Below, piece after piece: positions 11,511 to 25,195 of a DNA stretch of 64,000 bases. Both the position numbers and the translations under genes were made by a program. The DNA lies in contig JAGUCH010000009.1 of NCBI GenBank assembly GCA_019096065.1, positions 5,404,001 through 5,468,000 of the forward strand. The letters are read 5' to 3'. The notes beneath the pieces were generated by a model. The model was not told the DNA's origin, searched no databases, and saw nothing but the letters and a program-made list of their open reading frames with translations. Source of the stretch: Paracyclopina nana. Lineage: Eukaryota > Arthropoda > Copepoda > Cyclopoida > Cyclopettidae. Every line of letters starts with the position of its first letter. The stretch's first letter is position 1.

Positions 11511-13649
11511 TTGTGCTCATCGTGCCATTTTATATCTAACACTTATCGAGTTAATTCCTAACTCAAGAAAATTCCAATAACGACCATCAGGCAAGTTATT
11601 TTTTGCCTAATCAATGATGAAATTGTATAAACGATGGGCTCTAAAGTAATATTAATTGAAATAATGTTTTTTGGGAAGGAATTGCAATAGACATGGTCGA
11701 GGATGTTGACACATTTAAAGCGCACTTCGCAACTCGACGATAGGAGGTTTAGTGAAAAGTCAATCCACATTCCGCTAAATAAGACTAAAAAGCTTTACAA
11801 CATTCGTTCTTTGGGTTGCTGCGCAACTAAACAATATGAAGTAAGGATTTAAAAAATAGGATAAGTTTTAGAGCTTTTACATAAAGTGTTTTTGGACAAA
11901 TCAAAGTTGAACTCTAAATAATACTTTATGATTTTGGTGAAGCAAAACAGATTTTAGCATATCAAACATTCAGTTTTTGGTTTAAGCCACTTCAGTATTT
12001 TCACCTGCCAAGACTCTAGCAAGAACCAGTAAAAAAGCCAATGATACCACGCATTTAGCGACTGTCACTTTTTCAAGCAAAATTAAAGTTTTTGTGATTT
12101 ACGTCTTGACATATAGTTATGGTTGGCTTAATTCGACGAGACTTGATATCCCATAAAAAGTTGTATTTCCCATGACGACTGGCTGCTAAAAGTTTACCTG
12201 GGCGTCGTGATGCATGGCCTCTTCAAGACTTTTTTCGCATTGTGCCTAGCAACTGGTAAAGGGTAAATATTCACGCAATCTCGCCCAGAGATAGTCACGC
12301 AACCTCTGGCAATATTCAGCGCTGAAACAAAAGTGACACCGAATCCTGTCGACCATTCTAACCTGGCTTCTCGCATCAATTGATTCGAAAGTGTACATGT
12401 GTTTTTTGCCTTGTTAGCCACTTTTTTTCTGCCACTTTGGTAATTAGATTGACAGAAAAGGAAATTGCCTCAAACCACAAAAAAGCTCAAGTTCAGAGCG
12501 TAGGGCCATGTCACCCAAGAATAAGGTTCATGCACGTTTTTTTCGGTTTTCCTTTAACACTCCGGGTTTTTTTCATCCAATCAGATTTCAGATTTCTTCG
12601 GTGGATAATGACTTGACGCCAAACGCTTGCAAAATTCAAATTATCTTTCGTTTCCCAACAATGTCCACGCTTTTTTCATGGGCCATGTCATTTTACAGCT
12701 GGCTCCGGAGTTACTGTGCATGACCAATGCCTGATTTTCTTCATTGTTTGCGCTCAGCGAAAAATTTGTCACATTTCCCATCCATCACTTTTGTATCTAA
12801 TGACCTTTAGCGTTCTGCTAAAAGTCACACTGCCAATGATTACGGTAAGGTCCGTGGGCGTGGGGGGCCCGACCAGAAGTGTCACGTTCGTCATGCTCGA
12901 TAGTATCAACCCATGCATTAAGACGCTCAGAAATTGGGCAGTGGCAAAGGAAAGTCCAGGAAAACGGAAGCAAAGGTAAAAATCATGTTGACGTGACAAT
13001 AATGGTCACTTCAAGCTACGCGAAACTTTCCACTTTGTCGACTGCCTTCAACTGGAATCTGGATGCGTACCTTTTACTGTCCCGAAAAAAACACGGACGT
13101 GGCTTGAGTGGAAAACGGCCATCGATCTTTCGCGGTTAGAAAATGTAATGCGAGACTTGATGAGACGACGAAGCGAATCATCTGGCTCACGCGGCTGATG
13201 ATCACCAGCAGCAGCATCTTCTCTCATCTTGGCCCGGATGCCACCTTGATACTTCCTACCTTTTTTTCTGCACGTGTCTTCGCCGGGAAAAAGTCGTTTC
13301 ACATGGCCAAGAGCGTGATCGCGTGAAAAACGTTACCTGGCCAAATGAGGAGGATCATCGCGCCTCTTCCCACGTCGCCTAACTGTTCCGGATTTTCGCG
13401 AACGGCCCTCCGTGGAGGCTCCATGTGACCTCGGTTGAATGGCTTCCTTGTCCCGACGTGTCCCTTCGGAGCGGGGTCCGTACTTGCAGGATTCGCGTGC
13501 ATATGCAACGCTTCTGCCGTTCTCGCTGGGTCGGCACTCGGCCAAGCTATGCCGGTGAACGGTGCGCGCTCCGCTCCCGTGGCGTAGGCCGCTTCGCAGC
13601 TCGCTCAGCTGATCGGTGATGAACCTCGTCGCCGAGCTCAGTGTCGAAT

Positions 13650-13684
13650 TCAGTTTGGCGCGACTTGCTTCGGCGAACGGATGG
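13650..13684 (+). promoter_or_regulatory. Initiator plus DPE-like core promoter for candidate exon A
   Basis: TCAGTT at 13650-13655 (A13652 = +1) is followed at exactly +28 to +32 by GGATG (13679-13683), a match to the DPE consensus. The nearest in-frame ATG of the candidate exon is at 13703, so the 5' UTR would be 51 nt. Prediction from motifs only. Confidence 0.45.
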
Positions 13685-13702
13685 TGCGCTAAGAGAGTCA
13701 TC

Positions 13703-13925
13703 ATGATGGATACAGCCTCATGGTCAAACATGTTTTCGGTGCGAATCAGCGGCCACAACCCGTTCACCCATTTCGGGGTCACGGTCGGGCCGCACGTCAA
13801 GGCCAAAAAGGCCAAAGTGAACAAGAACAGTTCGGGCAGTTCCGGGGGCAGCCAGAGCCCCGGCCTCGACGACAGCCTCTGCGAGGTGATGGATCAGCAG
13901 CTTCAGCAGCCTCCGAACAGTCCAG
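13703..13925 (+). CDS. Candidate alternative first exon (A) of the Tricornered-type kinase
   Basis: An ATG-ATG start opens 74 codons with GC-rich third positions. It begins MMDTASWSNMFSV, has KAKKAKVNKNSS and a Ser/Gly stretch, and ends QQPPNSPG before a GTAGGC donor. It ends after the first base of a codon (G), the phase needed to join the kinase exon at 42820, where G+GT gives Gly. No other acceptor gene was found on this strand before the kinase. The joined isoform would be about 574 residues. I do not recognise the peptide. It could instead belong to a gene I have not seen; only the frame, the donor and the promoter motif link it to the kinase. Confidence 0.45.
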
Positions 13926-16900
13926 GTAGGCCAACCGTTTTTCGACTCGGTCGTCATCCGCTCGGAATGTGGAACGGCGCGCGTTTCTTTCCGTTTTCCA
14001 TTCCTATTCCACGTTCGCGTTTTGTTTTGAAACCGAGCGTTGACCCCCGTTGGTTTCGCGAACGAAAAATTCGACCAAAACAAAGTGCGCGCATTTGACC
14101 CCGTGCCGTTTGGCGGAATGCCCAAAATGTAAACAAACCCGGTTTTTTGCGAAGAAAGGGTTTTTTATGGCGCTCAAACGAGTTTGACGTTGTCGCGCGG
14201 ACAAACTGGTTTCATCGCTTGACATCACCTGGGCCGCAGTGGGCCTACTTGCGAAGCCGTCTGGATTTCGTTAGCAACATCGTCGGATTCCTTCGCTTCG
14301 AACGGATTCGTTTTTGATACGTTCATGGATCAGCGAGTCGAGGAACGCAACGGATTCCTCCTCTATTCGGGTCAACGCTGACTCAACGTTGCACCATCCT
14401 AATCGAGTCGTTGTCGGCCATCGTGCGTTTTTTAAGCGCATCCCGTCTGCCGAGGGCCTAGCTCATGATGGCGAAACCGAGCATTCGCCTCGTGGCCGTA
14501 AAACCGTGCGAAAAGCAATCGAACAACAAAGAGAGGAAGAAAAAACGGCGCTATAATTGGCCTCCTAGTTTGAGCAACACCCGTCATGGCAAAGGTTGCA
14601 GCGGATCCAGCGAAAAGTTTGACGACCCGCCTGAAATTGCTTCATGTGCTTCTTCTCATGGCCCTTGCGTGAGGCACGGGGGGAGAAAACGGTACCCCAA
14701 ACCCCCCTGCCCTGCCCTGATCGCTGTGCGAATGGCAAATGTCACCGGCGCTAACGGTGCGAGGGCTTTTTATTTGACCGTTGCCTCGTTCTTCATGAAT
14801 GGAGCCCGGATCGCCTGAGGCCAAACGTTGCGGCAGAAAAAAACCGTGGCTGTTGCATCGTCATCAGTTTCTTTCCGACACGGTGGGAACATGCCCGTCT
14901 GCGTCCGCCCGTTGTGAGCCGCCGAAAACGATCCCCACATTACCATTCGATGCATGAAATTTCTTTTTTTCCGATCCAGTTCCTCGCATTTGCATGCCGC
15001 ATGCAGCAGCAGCCGATGATGATGACAGGTTCAACTTTTTTTAGGACTCCTTGGCGCGGCCCAAGCATCTTTTATGCAGCATTTAAAAGCTTTTTTGCGA
15101 TATCTTTTTGGCAGCACAACGCGCATCAGCATTGGCCTTTGCGCTCTAATGCGGGCAATCTTAATCGAGCAGTAGCAGTTTTTTGCCCCGTGCATAATTT
15201 TTATGATGCTTCTTCCAAAGTGGTTGAAAATTGAATAGGCTACTTTTTTTGGCCTGACCCCGTGATGACGGCTCGCGTTACGTTTCCTGATCCAACTGGA
15301 TTTTTGAGGTGTCAACTTGGTGCCGATGCACAATCGCGGGTTTTTGCACCAAAAAATCCTTAATGGCGTTTTGTTCTCGGTGAGCGATCCAGTTATCCCA
15401 GCAAAATGTCAAATTTAAAAGCTACCAGTTCCGGAATGAACATGTAGAATGGCATCGCGCTCCATTTTCCGAAAAAAAGGCCACTTTATGCGCGCGTTTC
15501 GCGCCAAGAAATTGCCCCCGCTGAAATTTCGTAATTTCCAATCGTCGGTGGTGACAAATTGTCACGTGACATCGATGAAAAGCGACTGTTGTCGTAAAAG
15601 TTTCTCGCATGCCAACTTCAACGAAAGTAATCCTTGACGTTCTTTCGAAACAAAAGGGGCCAATAAATCCCCTAAACGCTCTGCAGGTGGATCGTTGCGA
15701 GAGCTCAAACTGCTGCACTTCTTTTTTTGAGGTTCCCGTCATGCACGAATGCCTATCATGACTAAGCCATAAAATTCAGTTCACATTGAAACTTTCATGG
15801 CATCACGAAAAAAAGCGACATTCTTAATCCTTTGCATTTTCGGCCATGCCTCAATTACCGAGAGAGTCGTAGCAATGACCATATTGCGTTGCCTTTCGTT
15901 TATTATGCGGCGAGGCAATAATAAGTGAATTTGCGTCTTTAAAAGAAGCGTTAATGATCCACTGTGAACTTGCGGCACGAGCGACAGCTTGGACAACGAC
16001 GACAGCTGGCTAATCTGTTTTAAGTTTTATTGTGCGACAATATATGTTCGGCCCAAAACTATGCAGTAGCAGCTTTTTTTTTAACTGGATCAAATGGAGC
16101 TCAAAATCTGGTTTGACCCTTCGCACGTGGGCCGTGTCATCAGCTGTCAAAGCAGGATATGGCTTATTCATGTAATAAATGGAATTTTAGTGAGACATGC
16201 GCGTTATCAGAGCAACTGGATTTTCCAGCGAAAGTCGAATGATTGACCCTGATTTCTGACGGGCTCACAAGGATGAGGATGTTGAGTTGAGCGCGCTCCT
16301 TGCGGGCGCGCCTTTTAAAAAAGTGCTTTAAAAATGCATTGCTACTGAAAGGCGATCAAAGTCGTGATGCTCGGCCGTAAAATGCATCAATCGATTCACT
16401 GCGGAAGTTCGGGGGTTCTTTTCTTGTCGATTAGTAACACGTTGATGTCGTCGATGCTTCGATTCAGGTTTTTCTGGGTCTCAATAAGTCCCAACCTTGA
16501 TCATTTGCCTCCTCCATCTTTGTCGACTCCGAATCCACCTGCTAAAATTGAGGCAGCATCTCTCCATAAATTCTTGGGCAGGATTTAGCTTCATGTCAGC
16601 CGGCCAAGAAACTCGCAAAGGTTACTTCTCCAACTGCCGCTGCTCATATGGGACTAATTAATCTCGCAATCATCATTTGGACCGCACCCAACGTGCATAA
16701 CAGTTGCATATTACCCTAGATTCAGCTAGCTATTGCAAAATGGCGGCCCAAAGTAGCGCACAATGCCTCATTTAGGCTCGGTTCACCTACAAAATTAAGG
16801 CCTAATTTTAAGCAAAAATTACAAGGATATTTGACAATTATTCATTGAAATTGCACTTTTATCATTAATGATGATTCAAACTAGTTGGAAAAAAAAACCC

Positions 16901-18319
16901 GCAGTTTACTCTGTTCAGTAAAAATTATGCCACAATTTCGGCCGTAATTTGTAGATGAACTGGGCCTTAATGTAAGAACGCTTTAATCGGCAAGGTACAG
17001 CGTTCTTCTGCTGCCGTGGGCCATTTTTTTCTCGTCATCCCTTTTAAACAAAGGAGCTTTGTCAGCTAGGCAAACGCAAAATGGCCGCACTTGCAAAAAG
17101 GAAAATTAAGCGCTCGATGCGCCATAAAAAGGGCCTTAAACAACCTTTGAAAATCAAGTTTTTACGGCCTTCCTTGCCACTTCTCAATGTCGCGATATTT
17201 ATGGCTCAATTCGAATAAAGCAACAGTAGGAGTGAAATGGGCTGTCAGCCATTTTGAAAGGGACCACAAAGACTGTCAGTTGGGTTGTTGCTTGCAGTGA
17301 CTTTGCAAATAATGCCCTGAATTCGAAGCTACGCATCCAGTGCAAATTGCGCAAGAAGTCTCGCTGAACATGTGGAGGAAAAATTCCGTTTATTGTTGTT
17401 GTCCTTTTGAAAAAGTCCCTTTGTGCTGATAAAATGGCGCGAACTCTGCGCTCATCCAAATTTTTCAATTTTCAATTTTGGAGCCAATTTTAGGGCTCTT
17501 TTTTCTTGAGCCTAACCAGCATCATTTGAAGGCTGTTTGAAGCTCCCCCCAATCAAAATGTCAAGCTGCATTATGACTCTTATTTTGCGTCGCACACAAA
17601 GCACTTTTTTTCCCCTGAGCTCACAGCTCTGACTTGTCACTTTATAATTCCATTGGAATCCTAAATCTGAGCCTCTTGCAAAAAAAACCGTGCTTTTTTC
17701 GCCTAGGTATGATTTTGAGCCTAGTTTTCTGCTTGGGGATATTTTTGCAAATGGCCGAATCCTCTCGCCTTTGTTGACATTGTTTTGAAAACCCTTGAGC
17801 TGACATATTTTTGAAGACTTCTTGCCAACATAGCCTTGAATCATGCTCATGTACGCTTGAGTTGACACACGTTTTGTAACCTCTCTTATAGGCCAGAAAA
17901 CAAGGCTTTACCGTGACAAATTAATCGCATTTATACCAATAATTACAGCCCTGAGAAGCTCCAATGATTGCCTTAATTTACGCTGCTGACATTCTTATGA
18001 AAACTCTCAAGTGGCCATTAATCGACATTTGATCAAGTTGACAAAAGGGACCTTCAAGCCCTTGGAAAAAAAAGATATGATCGCATATATTTTTCCTCGT
18101 GAACAACTCGTTTTAGAAAACTTTTGCGAGGGAGAGAAACAAACAACTTGCCAGCTCATGCAGGTAAAAGTGGAGTTGAAATTGGGTTAAAAGGGGTCAC
18201 ACGAGGTGCTGCAATTCGGTGCACACAATGCCTTGTTCATCTGAAAATATTTCATTTTGCCATGGAATAAAATTATCAAATAATATTAATTTAAAGGGAT
18301 TCTAAAAGGCGACATTCTA

Positions 18320-18616
18320 TCAGCAAGTTCAGCTTGAGAGCCGAGCAGCGTTTTTTAAGGGCAAATTTGGTACTTTTCCCTCGTCTTCATCAGCATTTTT
18401 CTGACCAAAATGAGCTTTCTTCTTGTTTCCTGGCAAAAAGTCAGATTCCAACTTTCGTCAAGGATGAAAATAGCTTAAAAAAGCTCGCCAACATTCAAAA
18501 ATCATGATTTGTTTACGTTTTAACCTGGCTTAAATTCGATCTGTTTTTTGGGTCAGCTGACGATTTCTCCGCTTTTTTCCCCACGGAATTTGGGGCGTAC
18601 ATGAACGGGGCATTAA
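18320..18616 (+). repeat. GTTCATGTACGCC element, copy with right end
   Basis: Begins AAGTTCAGCTTGAGAGCCGA, contains GCAGCGTTTTTTAAGGGCAA and a diverged TTAAATTCGATCTG, and ends GGGGCGTACATGAACGGGGC. Confidence 0.65.
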
Positions 18617-19480
18617 TAATATGGAGGGAAAATGCTTTTGTTGCCCTACTACTTGCATATGATAGAAGCATTCAGTAATGATTACATTTGGCACCAGGCT
18701 TATTTCGATGTTGGGAGAATCCATCATCACGACGATGAATGATCCTTCTTTGGCATCGTACTTCTTGAGATCAAGGCCTGATCGTGATGACGAGGATTAT
18801 TCAACAAAAATGGCACACATTTTTATTCGCGGAAACCTTGCACGAAATTCAAGGAGATTTAGCAAAACTACTACTACTCCTATGCAATTGTAAATGTTGT
18901 GGAACAAACGTTAAAATTCTGCATCAGCAACAGTGGCAAGGTCAAACTTTTTTTGTTTCCTTTTCCACCATCAGTTTTGGAAATTGCAATTGCGTCGTTG
19001 ACTCTTTTTTTTTTTTTTGGCCATTTTTTGGCAAGCTGACAACTCTTTCAACTGCATATAGAGTGAATCTAGGGCAACTTTGGATCTTCAAATGATATTA
19101 TCCTGTTTACAAAATGGATTTTTTCCTGATCTTGGCATTTTCTCAAACTTGTTTCAAAATTGGCTCAAGCTCAATCCGGTATTATTGTATAGAAATTCTA
19201 GGACGTCATACACAAAGCCTGTGCGTCAAATAATTGCGTTCTTCTTTTTCTCCCCTCCGTCCTCAGTGTGACGCATTTCAGCACAAAAGCATTCATGTGC
19301 GGTCATTATGAAAAAGGTGACGAAATTCTTCCCTATTGATGCCATCAAAGCAGCAACATTTTGTTGCTAGCCAAAAGATGGCTATTCAAGTTGCCAAGCT
19401 CCTGTACAATGTACAATGTACAAGAATTGCGTTAATTTGGATTTGGGTACCCAAAGAAAAAATACCACGTGGGATACCAA

Positions 19481-19640
19481 TCCGCAAGATGGAGCTGTGA
19501 TTTGTTTTGGCACAAGTTGCACACGATGCCAAGCTATTTTTCGCCGTTTGACCCTTAAAAACGCCAAAAAACTAAATTAACCGAAAAGTCCACTTCTGGT
19601 ATTTTTGTCCCTTGTCACTGTAGCTGTGGCGCCATCTAGA
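19481..19640 (-). repeat. GATGGCGCC-family repeat, copy 4 (both ends)
   Basis: TCCGCAAGATGGAGCTGTGA at the left and GTGGCGCCATCTAGAG at the right, with CCACTTCTGGTATTTTTGTC inside. Confidence 0.75.
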
Positions 19641-19784
19641 GTCAGGTCAAAAGCGTTTAAACTAAATTACCTTTATTTGTCTTTATAAGCATTCTATTAG
19701 CATGCTTTTGGGCGTGTAAAGGCAGTCTCTTCATATTCTATCATTTAAAATATAAATCTACAGATTTAGTCCTAAAAGGGAGAC

Positions 19785-19910
19785 AAAAAAACCAGAACTG
19801 GATTTTGTCCCTTTTTTTGTTTTTTCTCATTTTTGACGGTTGAATGGTGTGTAAAGCTTGGTTTCTGGCGAAATTTCCGCCAAAACAAATCGCGGCTCCA
19901 TCTTGCGGAT
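19785..19910 (+). repeat. GATGGCGCC-family repeat, copy 5
   Basis: ACCAGAACTGGATTTTGTCC at the left and CGGCTCCATCTTGCGGAT at the right. It lies 145 bp from copy 4 in the opposite orientation. Confidence 0.65.
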
Positions 19911-22129
19911 TAATGCACGCACGTGTTTTGCTATATTTGTCAGCTCTCCCCAAAAAGGACATCTCGAATTTGTGGCCCATTACCGCGCGTCCCACGCAAT
20001 GTTATTTCTAGCTCCAGCCACGTGTATAGGTATAAACTTGAAAGTGAGCCACCAAAGTTGGACACTCTCACAGATTTCCTGCAGCAACTTTCAAAATCGG
20101 TTTTTTGTGCACTATGTGCGTCAATTATTGTTTTTTGCTGTCTCATCACACGCGCCGCGCTGGTAGCAACGTTCAAAAGAAAGTGGAAATTTTGGTTCTT
20201 GGAATAATGGCTCCTTATCTATTGGAGCTCATTAAAAGTCAACAAGATTTCCATCTGCAGTAAAAGCAGTACAATGGAAGAATAGTCCACATATATATGC
20301 TAACTGACAAGCTAGGAATGTTTAGTGCCAAGGATGTTGATGATGATGATGCCAGAGCATTATCCTTGATATTATGCTTAAAGTTCAAATTAGAAGAGTG
20401 GCAGCCTCTTCCATTTACATGATGAACTATTTGAAGAGTCTATTTTTTCTGTTGCATGCAGGCACACATTTTTTTTCCTGGGTCATGAAAAGGCCAAAAT
20501 GTATTTTAGGAAGTTAAAGAAGCTCAAAATGAGGAGTAGTGGCCACTTTTTCCAAGCCTGACACAGTGAAATAGCTAGCAGGCTTTGTGGTTAGGATGAA
20601 TTGTTTTTGTTCATTATTGAGGCTCCATTGTTAATTGGAGTTGACATTTGAAGACCCTTCATCCAGCAAATTGCGTTCAATGCCCTGTGCAACACAGAGT
20701 ACGTGCAAAAAATACCTGGCCTACTTTTGAACATGAAGCTCTGGGTCTGTTGAAAATTTCAAGGGGTAAATTGTTGATCCACATCCGAGATAATAAACAA
20801 CAAAAGCACAAGTACTGCACTCTCATGAGGAGGTGAAATGTCTCTACTTAACTGCATTGCACACTGGGCCGATTCTCGCCCAAAACTCACAAAATATGTC
20901 AAACACTCTGAAGCCTTGGAAATTTTTATTTTCGTGCACATCAAATCCCATGAAGGGTTATTACATCATTTTCAATTGAGAGAAACAAAGTGAGGTTGCG
21001 TGATTTCAAAACAAATAAAGTTGCGTCGCGAGGTTTCCTGATGATAAATTTTTTGATGGTAAACAAAAAAAAAGCAAAGTTTAATGATGGCATGGAAATG
21101 GTTGCAAAATTTCTACAGTCATCATCGCGCATCCATTTCTCACATCTTATATCTCCTTGTGTCGAAACTGAGGAGTATAATTTGAATCGACAAATTGTTC
21201 GGGGGTCATTAATGTAGGGATAAAATCGGTCCCTCATCACAATATACGGAGGAAAATTTGGGGAAAGTTCAACGCGATTTCTGCCTCTTAAGCCACGGTT
21301 GTCTATCAATCATGCAAACCCTGACATCCAAATAAATGGGCTTTGTCGTTTGTATATATCTCTAGCTTTGAACTATGAAATGGGCTTTAAAAATGTCAGC
21401 CGCAACCAAAATGACGCCCCAAAATACCAGGTTTTTTTTGTCTTTGCTTTAATTGAGCCTCGGGCTGATTTTTGGTACATTTTCGGCTCTTGCTGTCAGG
21501 AAATGACTTCTAAATCAGCGTATTGATTTTGCCGAGTCACCTCGTGCTTTTTGCCAGTATTGATTTCCGTCTCAGCTGAGTGAGCCCTTTTTATGGATTG
21601 TTTCATTGATTCTGAGGCGTGTGTGATGAAAGCATTATTTTGCATAATTTATGTCTTATGATTTATAGGAAGACTTTGGCTTTATATTTTATGGCCTGTA
21701 CAAACTGTGAACTTTATTCTCCCATTATTTGGTGATGAATGTGATGAATTTTGGTCGTTTTTCAGCAGTACGCCCAAAAATTGGTTCCACCGCACACAAA
21801 TTCAGATAATATTCTCAGTTAGGAATTGCACCAAATCAGCTTAACGCATCAGCAGCAGCAACAGTTTTCTCAGCTATCAGCTGACTTGACTATTCCCATT
21901 TCCCAGCTGCTTTTTTGTCCTACTTATTATCATCCATAGCAGACGAGGCACAGTTTCCTCTGCTCTAGTATATACACTAAAGTTCATGCTATATTTTTTC
22001 TTTACATTCTCTGTCTCGATTTCCTCGTGTTACAATTGAGTTGACATATATAACTGCTTTTTATGCCTGGGCACTTTGGCGACTTTTTTAAAAGTATTTG
22101 TGAGGACTTGAAGTAGCTTAAAAAATTAC

Positions 22130-22245
22130 CAGCCACCTCGCAGGCTCGGGCGAGTAAAGCATCACTCGGGTTTCTCCTTTTTTGTAATCCTCCCTCAGCT
22201 ATTTATGAGCCCGCTTTTACGCTCTGCCGCTACACACAAATAAAT
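22130..22245 (+). repeat. CTCGCAGGCTCGGGC element, copy 2
   Basis: CTCGCAGGCTCGGGCGAGTA, CACTCGGGTTTCTCC and CTCCCTCAGCTATTTATGAG match the other two copies in order. Confidence 0.55.
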
Positions 22246-23415
22246 ATTATCTCACGTTTTGCTGTTGCACACGAGCTGCTGCTACATTTCCTTAAACTCC
22301 TCGATGGTCAAGGCAAAGGTTCAAATACCTCAGGTTGCGTTTGTACCACCATTATTTGCTTATCTCGAGCTTGAGCTACTTTTTCAATTAGCTGAAAAGA
22401 GCGGCTTGGAGGAAAAAAGGAGCCAAACCTGTTATTACCATTATTTTCCCCCTGAATGAAGCTGTCTTGTAAATTGTTGCCTCAAATGCTAATTTCAGCC
22501 TTGTTTTGACGTGCTGCGGCCACACACACGATCCTATGGGAAATTGGAGCTCCTGGTGCCCACATACTATGTACAGTACTTTAGCCCTCCCCAACAAAAA
22601 CGCCGACACATACCAAAATTGCATTATTATTCTGGGGTGCGCTGTAGTAGCTCCTGTTAAAAATTGAGGTCTCGTAGCATGTACTATCAAGTTTCATGGC
22701 TCAAATTAGCTCAGCTCCAGTATCGTTCAGTGCGGAGGCTTTGTTAATTGTTTCCCTGGTAACAAATTCAAGCTTTGAGAGAGGAATCGTAAAACTGCTG
22801 CTGCTAAAGTCTCCCATTTCATAGTGTATATTTATCAGGCTGTTGAAATCTCCATGTCTGTAAATTGACCTTAAAGAAAAAAGAAAAATGATTTTTATGA
22901 TTTTCTCAGTTACAAAAGGTAGCATAATATTACAGTCTCCGGCTTTTATGGGCAAAAGAGGAAATTTCTTCGACATCACAGTTGGATGAACTTGAGCTGT
23001 TTGTGTGTATATAAGGCCTATAACGGGAGGTTTTCTGAAGGTAGAACTGGAATGAAGATGGAAAAGTTGTTTCAGCTGCAGCAGCAGCAGCACACCGTGA
23101 CAGGTTCCTCTTAATCTTCTTTTTAGCTAGATTTTCATCAGGTATTTCGGAGCCATATACGCATGTCACACGTGGTTATGTGAGCAGTACAGCGTAAGGC
23201 CACATTTTTAGCGTTGGGACCCCGAAAAAAAGTCACTTCTAGATTTGATGAGATGGCATTGAGATTTATTTGCTGATGACTCTCAAGAAGGTCGTGCGAG
23301 GCTTTTTAACGATGCGAAAATTTAACAACATTTCGCAATACCCCCTTTTTAGCATCATCTGTCGTCTGAACTCGCGGTAGAAATTCGTTTTTATTAAAGC
23401 GTTTTTCTCTTATGC

Positions 23416-23552
23416 TCTAGATGGCGCCACCGTAGAATGGGGAGTGAGTTACCAGAAGTGGAGTTTTTGGGCATTTATGCTTTTTGGCATTTTTTGACGG
23501 TAGAATGGGGAGAACAGTCGGGCAAAACAGATAGCTGCGCCATCTAGCGGAC
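23416..23552 (+). repeat. GATGGCGCC-family repeat, copy 6 (both ends, cleanest copy)
   Basis: CTAGATGGCGCCACCGTAGA at the left and CTGCGCCATCTAGCGGAC at the right. The outer CTAGATGGCGC / GCGCCATCTAG are perfect inverted repeats. Confidence 0.8.
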
Positions 23553-23907
23553 TAAAAAAGTGCTTTTGTTGTAGCCTATTCTCCATATGAAAAACTCGCG
23601 TTGCAACTTTGAAGCAATGCTGCAAGGCTGAGAATTGGAACATTCATGCAGAAAATTGACAAAATATTTAGCACCACTCGATAGAAGTGAAGTGGAGCAG
23701 TTTAATGTACCGCTACTTTCTGCCACCACTCGTTTTGATGAAATTCTGGATCATTATCCGCCACAGTTATAAGCAGTTTAATTCTCTTTTCACCAATTAG
23801 TAGAGTGGCTCTTTTTCCGGTCCAAGAATAACAATTTAACAGCAACTACTACGCATGGAAAAACATGGCTCTTTTTTGGGGGGAAATGGCAGCAATTAAT
23901 TGGTTAA

Positions 23908-24373
23908 ATGCCCTGTTCATCTACAAAGACTATTATAACTTTAGCAGTCTTACAAAAAAATGTCGTTATTCTATAGCGACAAAAATTGTCTTAAGCCAGC
24001 ATAAAATCAGTCGTCAGCGTACACATCCGGTAAGCGCGTGGGTCGAGTTAAGCGCTAGGGTTGACTAAATCAAATTTGATTTGCCTTCGTTCAGGGGCTA
24101 ACATTCCAAACTAACATTAGTTTAGTCGGTCCTAACGCAAGGATGAGTCTTACAGCAAGTTTCGCCTGCTAGGGCCAGCAAAACATTTCTTTCATTTCAT
24201 TTTATTCTTTCCAAAGTATCGTTAGTTTAGTTAATCCTAGAGGCATCAATAACATAACAAAACTCATTCTTAAAAACTGCGACAGCTAGTAGAAATTCGT
24301 GGAGCTACGACACCTTTTTTATGAAAGCCAAGACACGAAAGTAACGAAAAAGTAGAGTAGATGAACAGGGCAT
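23908..24373 (+). mobile_element. 466-bp non-autonomous element, TIR ATGCCCTGTTCATCTAC
   Basis: The left end ATGCCCTGTTCATCTAC is repeated inverted at the right as GTAGATGAACAGGGCAT. The interior includes GTTGACTAAATCAAATTTGA and CTAACATTAGTTTAGTC. A related copy lies inverted at 43293-43771. No coding capacity is seen. Confidence 0.7.
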
Positions 24374-24894
24374 TAATGTGAGTTTTTACGTGGATAACAG
24401 CTGATGTTGTGTTCTAAGCCTTGCATTCTCACGTTACTGTATAGCAGCGAACAACTCTGTTGTTTGCCTGGAATTACCACAATGCAGTCAGACAACAAGC
24501 AAATGAATGGCTGTTTCTTATCAGGAATTCCTTTTTTAATTGATCCTCTTCGTAGCCACAATCTACGAAAGTCTCAAATACTAGGGTGGACAATGTGCAT
24601 TGTGAAAAAAGACAATTAAATCCAGACAATATAGTATATTCAACTTGGCGGAAAATCCCAAGTTCCTCCTAATTCTTGATTATGTTTTTTAGTTGTCTCC
24701 ATTGCATTGCATGCTCTATCATAAAAGCTAGTTATAATAAAAATGCACACTATTAGCAAGATGGATGCAATAACAAGCCCCAAATATTCGACATCATCAC
24801 GGAAGCTATTAGTTACTGTATGAGAAAATTAACTTGAGCCTCATGTCAATGTGATCTCATTGGTATTTAGCTGACAAGGCCACGCGGGTACAGA

Positions 24895-24915
24895 TGATGA
24901 TGATGATGATGATCG
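24895..24915 (+). repeat. GAT-triplet microsatellite
   Basis: About seven GAT units in a row, with no gene nearby. Confidence 0.8.
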
Positions 24916-25070
24916 TGGTGGTGGAAAACAATTGCTGCTGCTGTACCAAAATTGGGGGGAAGTAGTGGCTATCCTTATCTTGATCTCATGTGCTCACGAG
25001 GACAGATCTAAGTGAGAGACGTTTTTCCACTTTTATGCTAAAGGCCACAACAAAGCACTTGCGGTATTTG

Positions 25071-25195
25071 TCCGCGAGATGGCGCTGCGATTTGTTTACG
25101 CGGAGCTGCGTGCGAGACAATATGCTATTTCCCCCATTCAGCCGTCAAAAACGCCAAAAAGCAAGAATAGTGACAAAATCCACTTCTGGTAATTA
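25071..25195 (-). repeat. GATGGCGCC-family repeat, copy 7
   Basis: TCCGCGAGATGGCGCTGCGA at the left, GCCGTCAAAAACGCCAAAAA inside, and it stops after CCACTTCTGGTAA. The second end is missing. Confidence 0.7.

Larger units (their letters stand above)
8677..13649. other. Gene-poor region between Hand and the first candidate kinase exon
   Basis: Beyond the Hand 3' UTR I find only short unsupported reading frames. Repeat pieces are seen at 10999-11240 and 11368-11510. The last few hundred bases become CpG-rich. Confidence 0.5.
13330..14830. promoter_or_regulatory. CpG-rich block around candidate exon A
   Basis: This stretch is much richer in CG dinucleotides than the flanks, which are AT-rich with T and A runs. 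It spans exon A and about 900 bases downstream. It looks like a promoter-associated region. Long frames on the opposite strand here are probably by-products of composition. Confidence 0.4.

Noticed and set aside
13333..13824. Long minus-strand reading frame of 163 codons
   Set aside because: It is antisense to candidate exon A in a CpG-rich block where stops are rare. Its peptide is Arg/Ser-rich without a domain, and no splice or promoter logic supports it.
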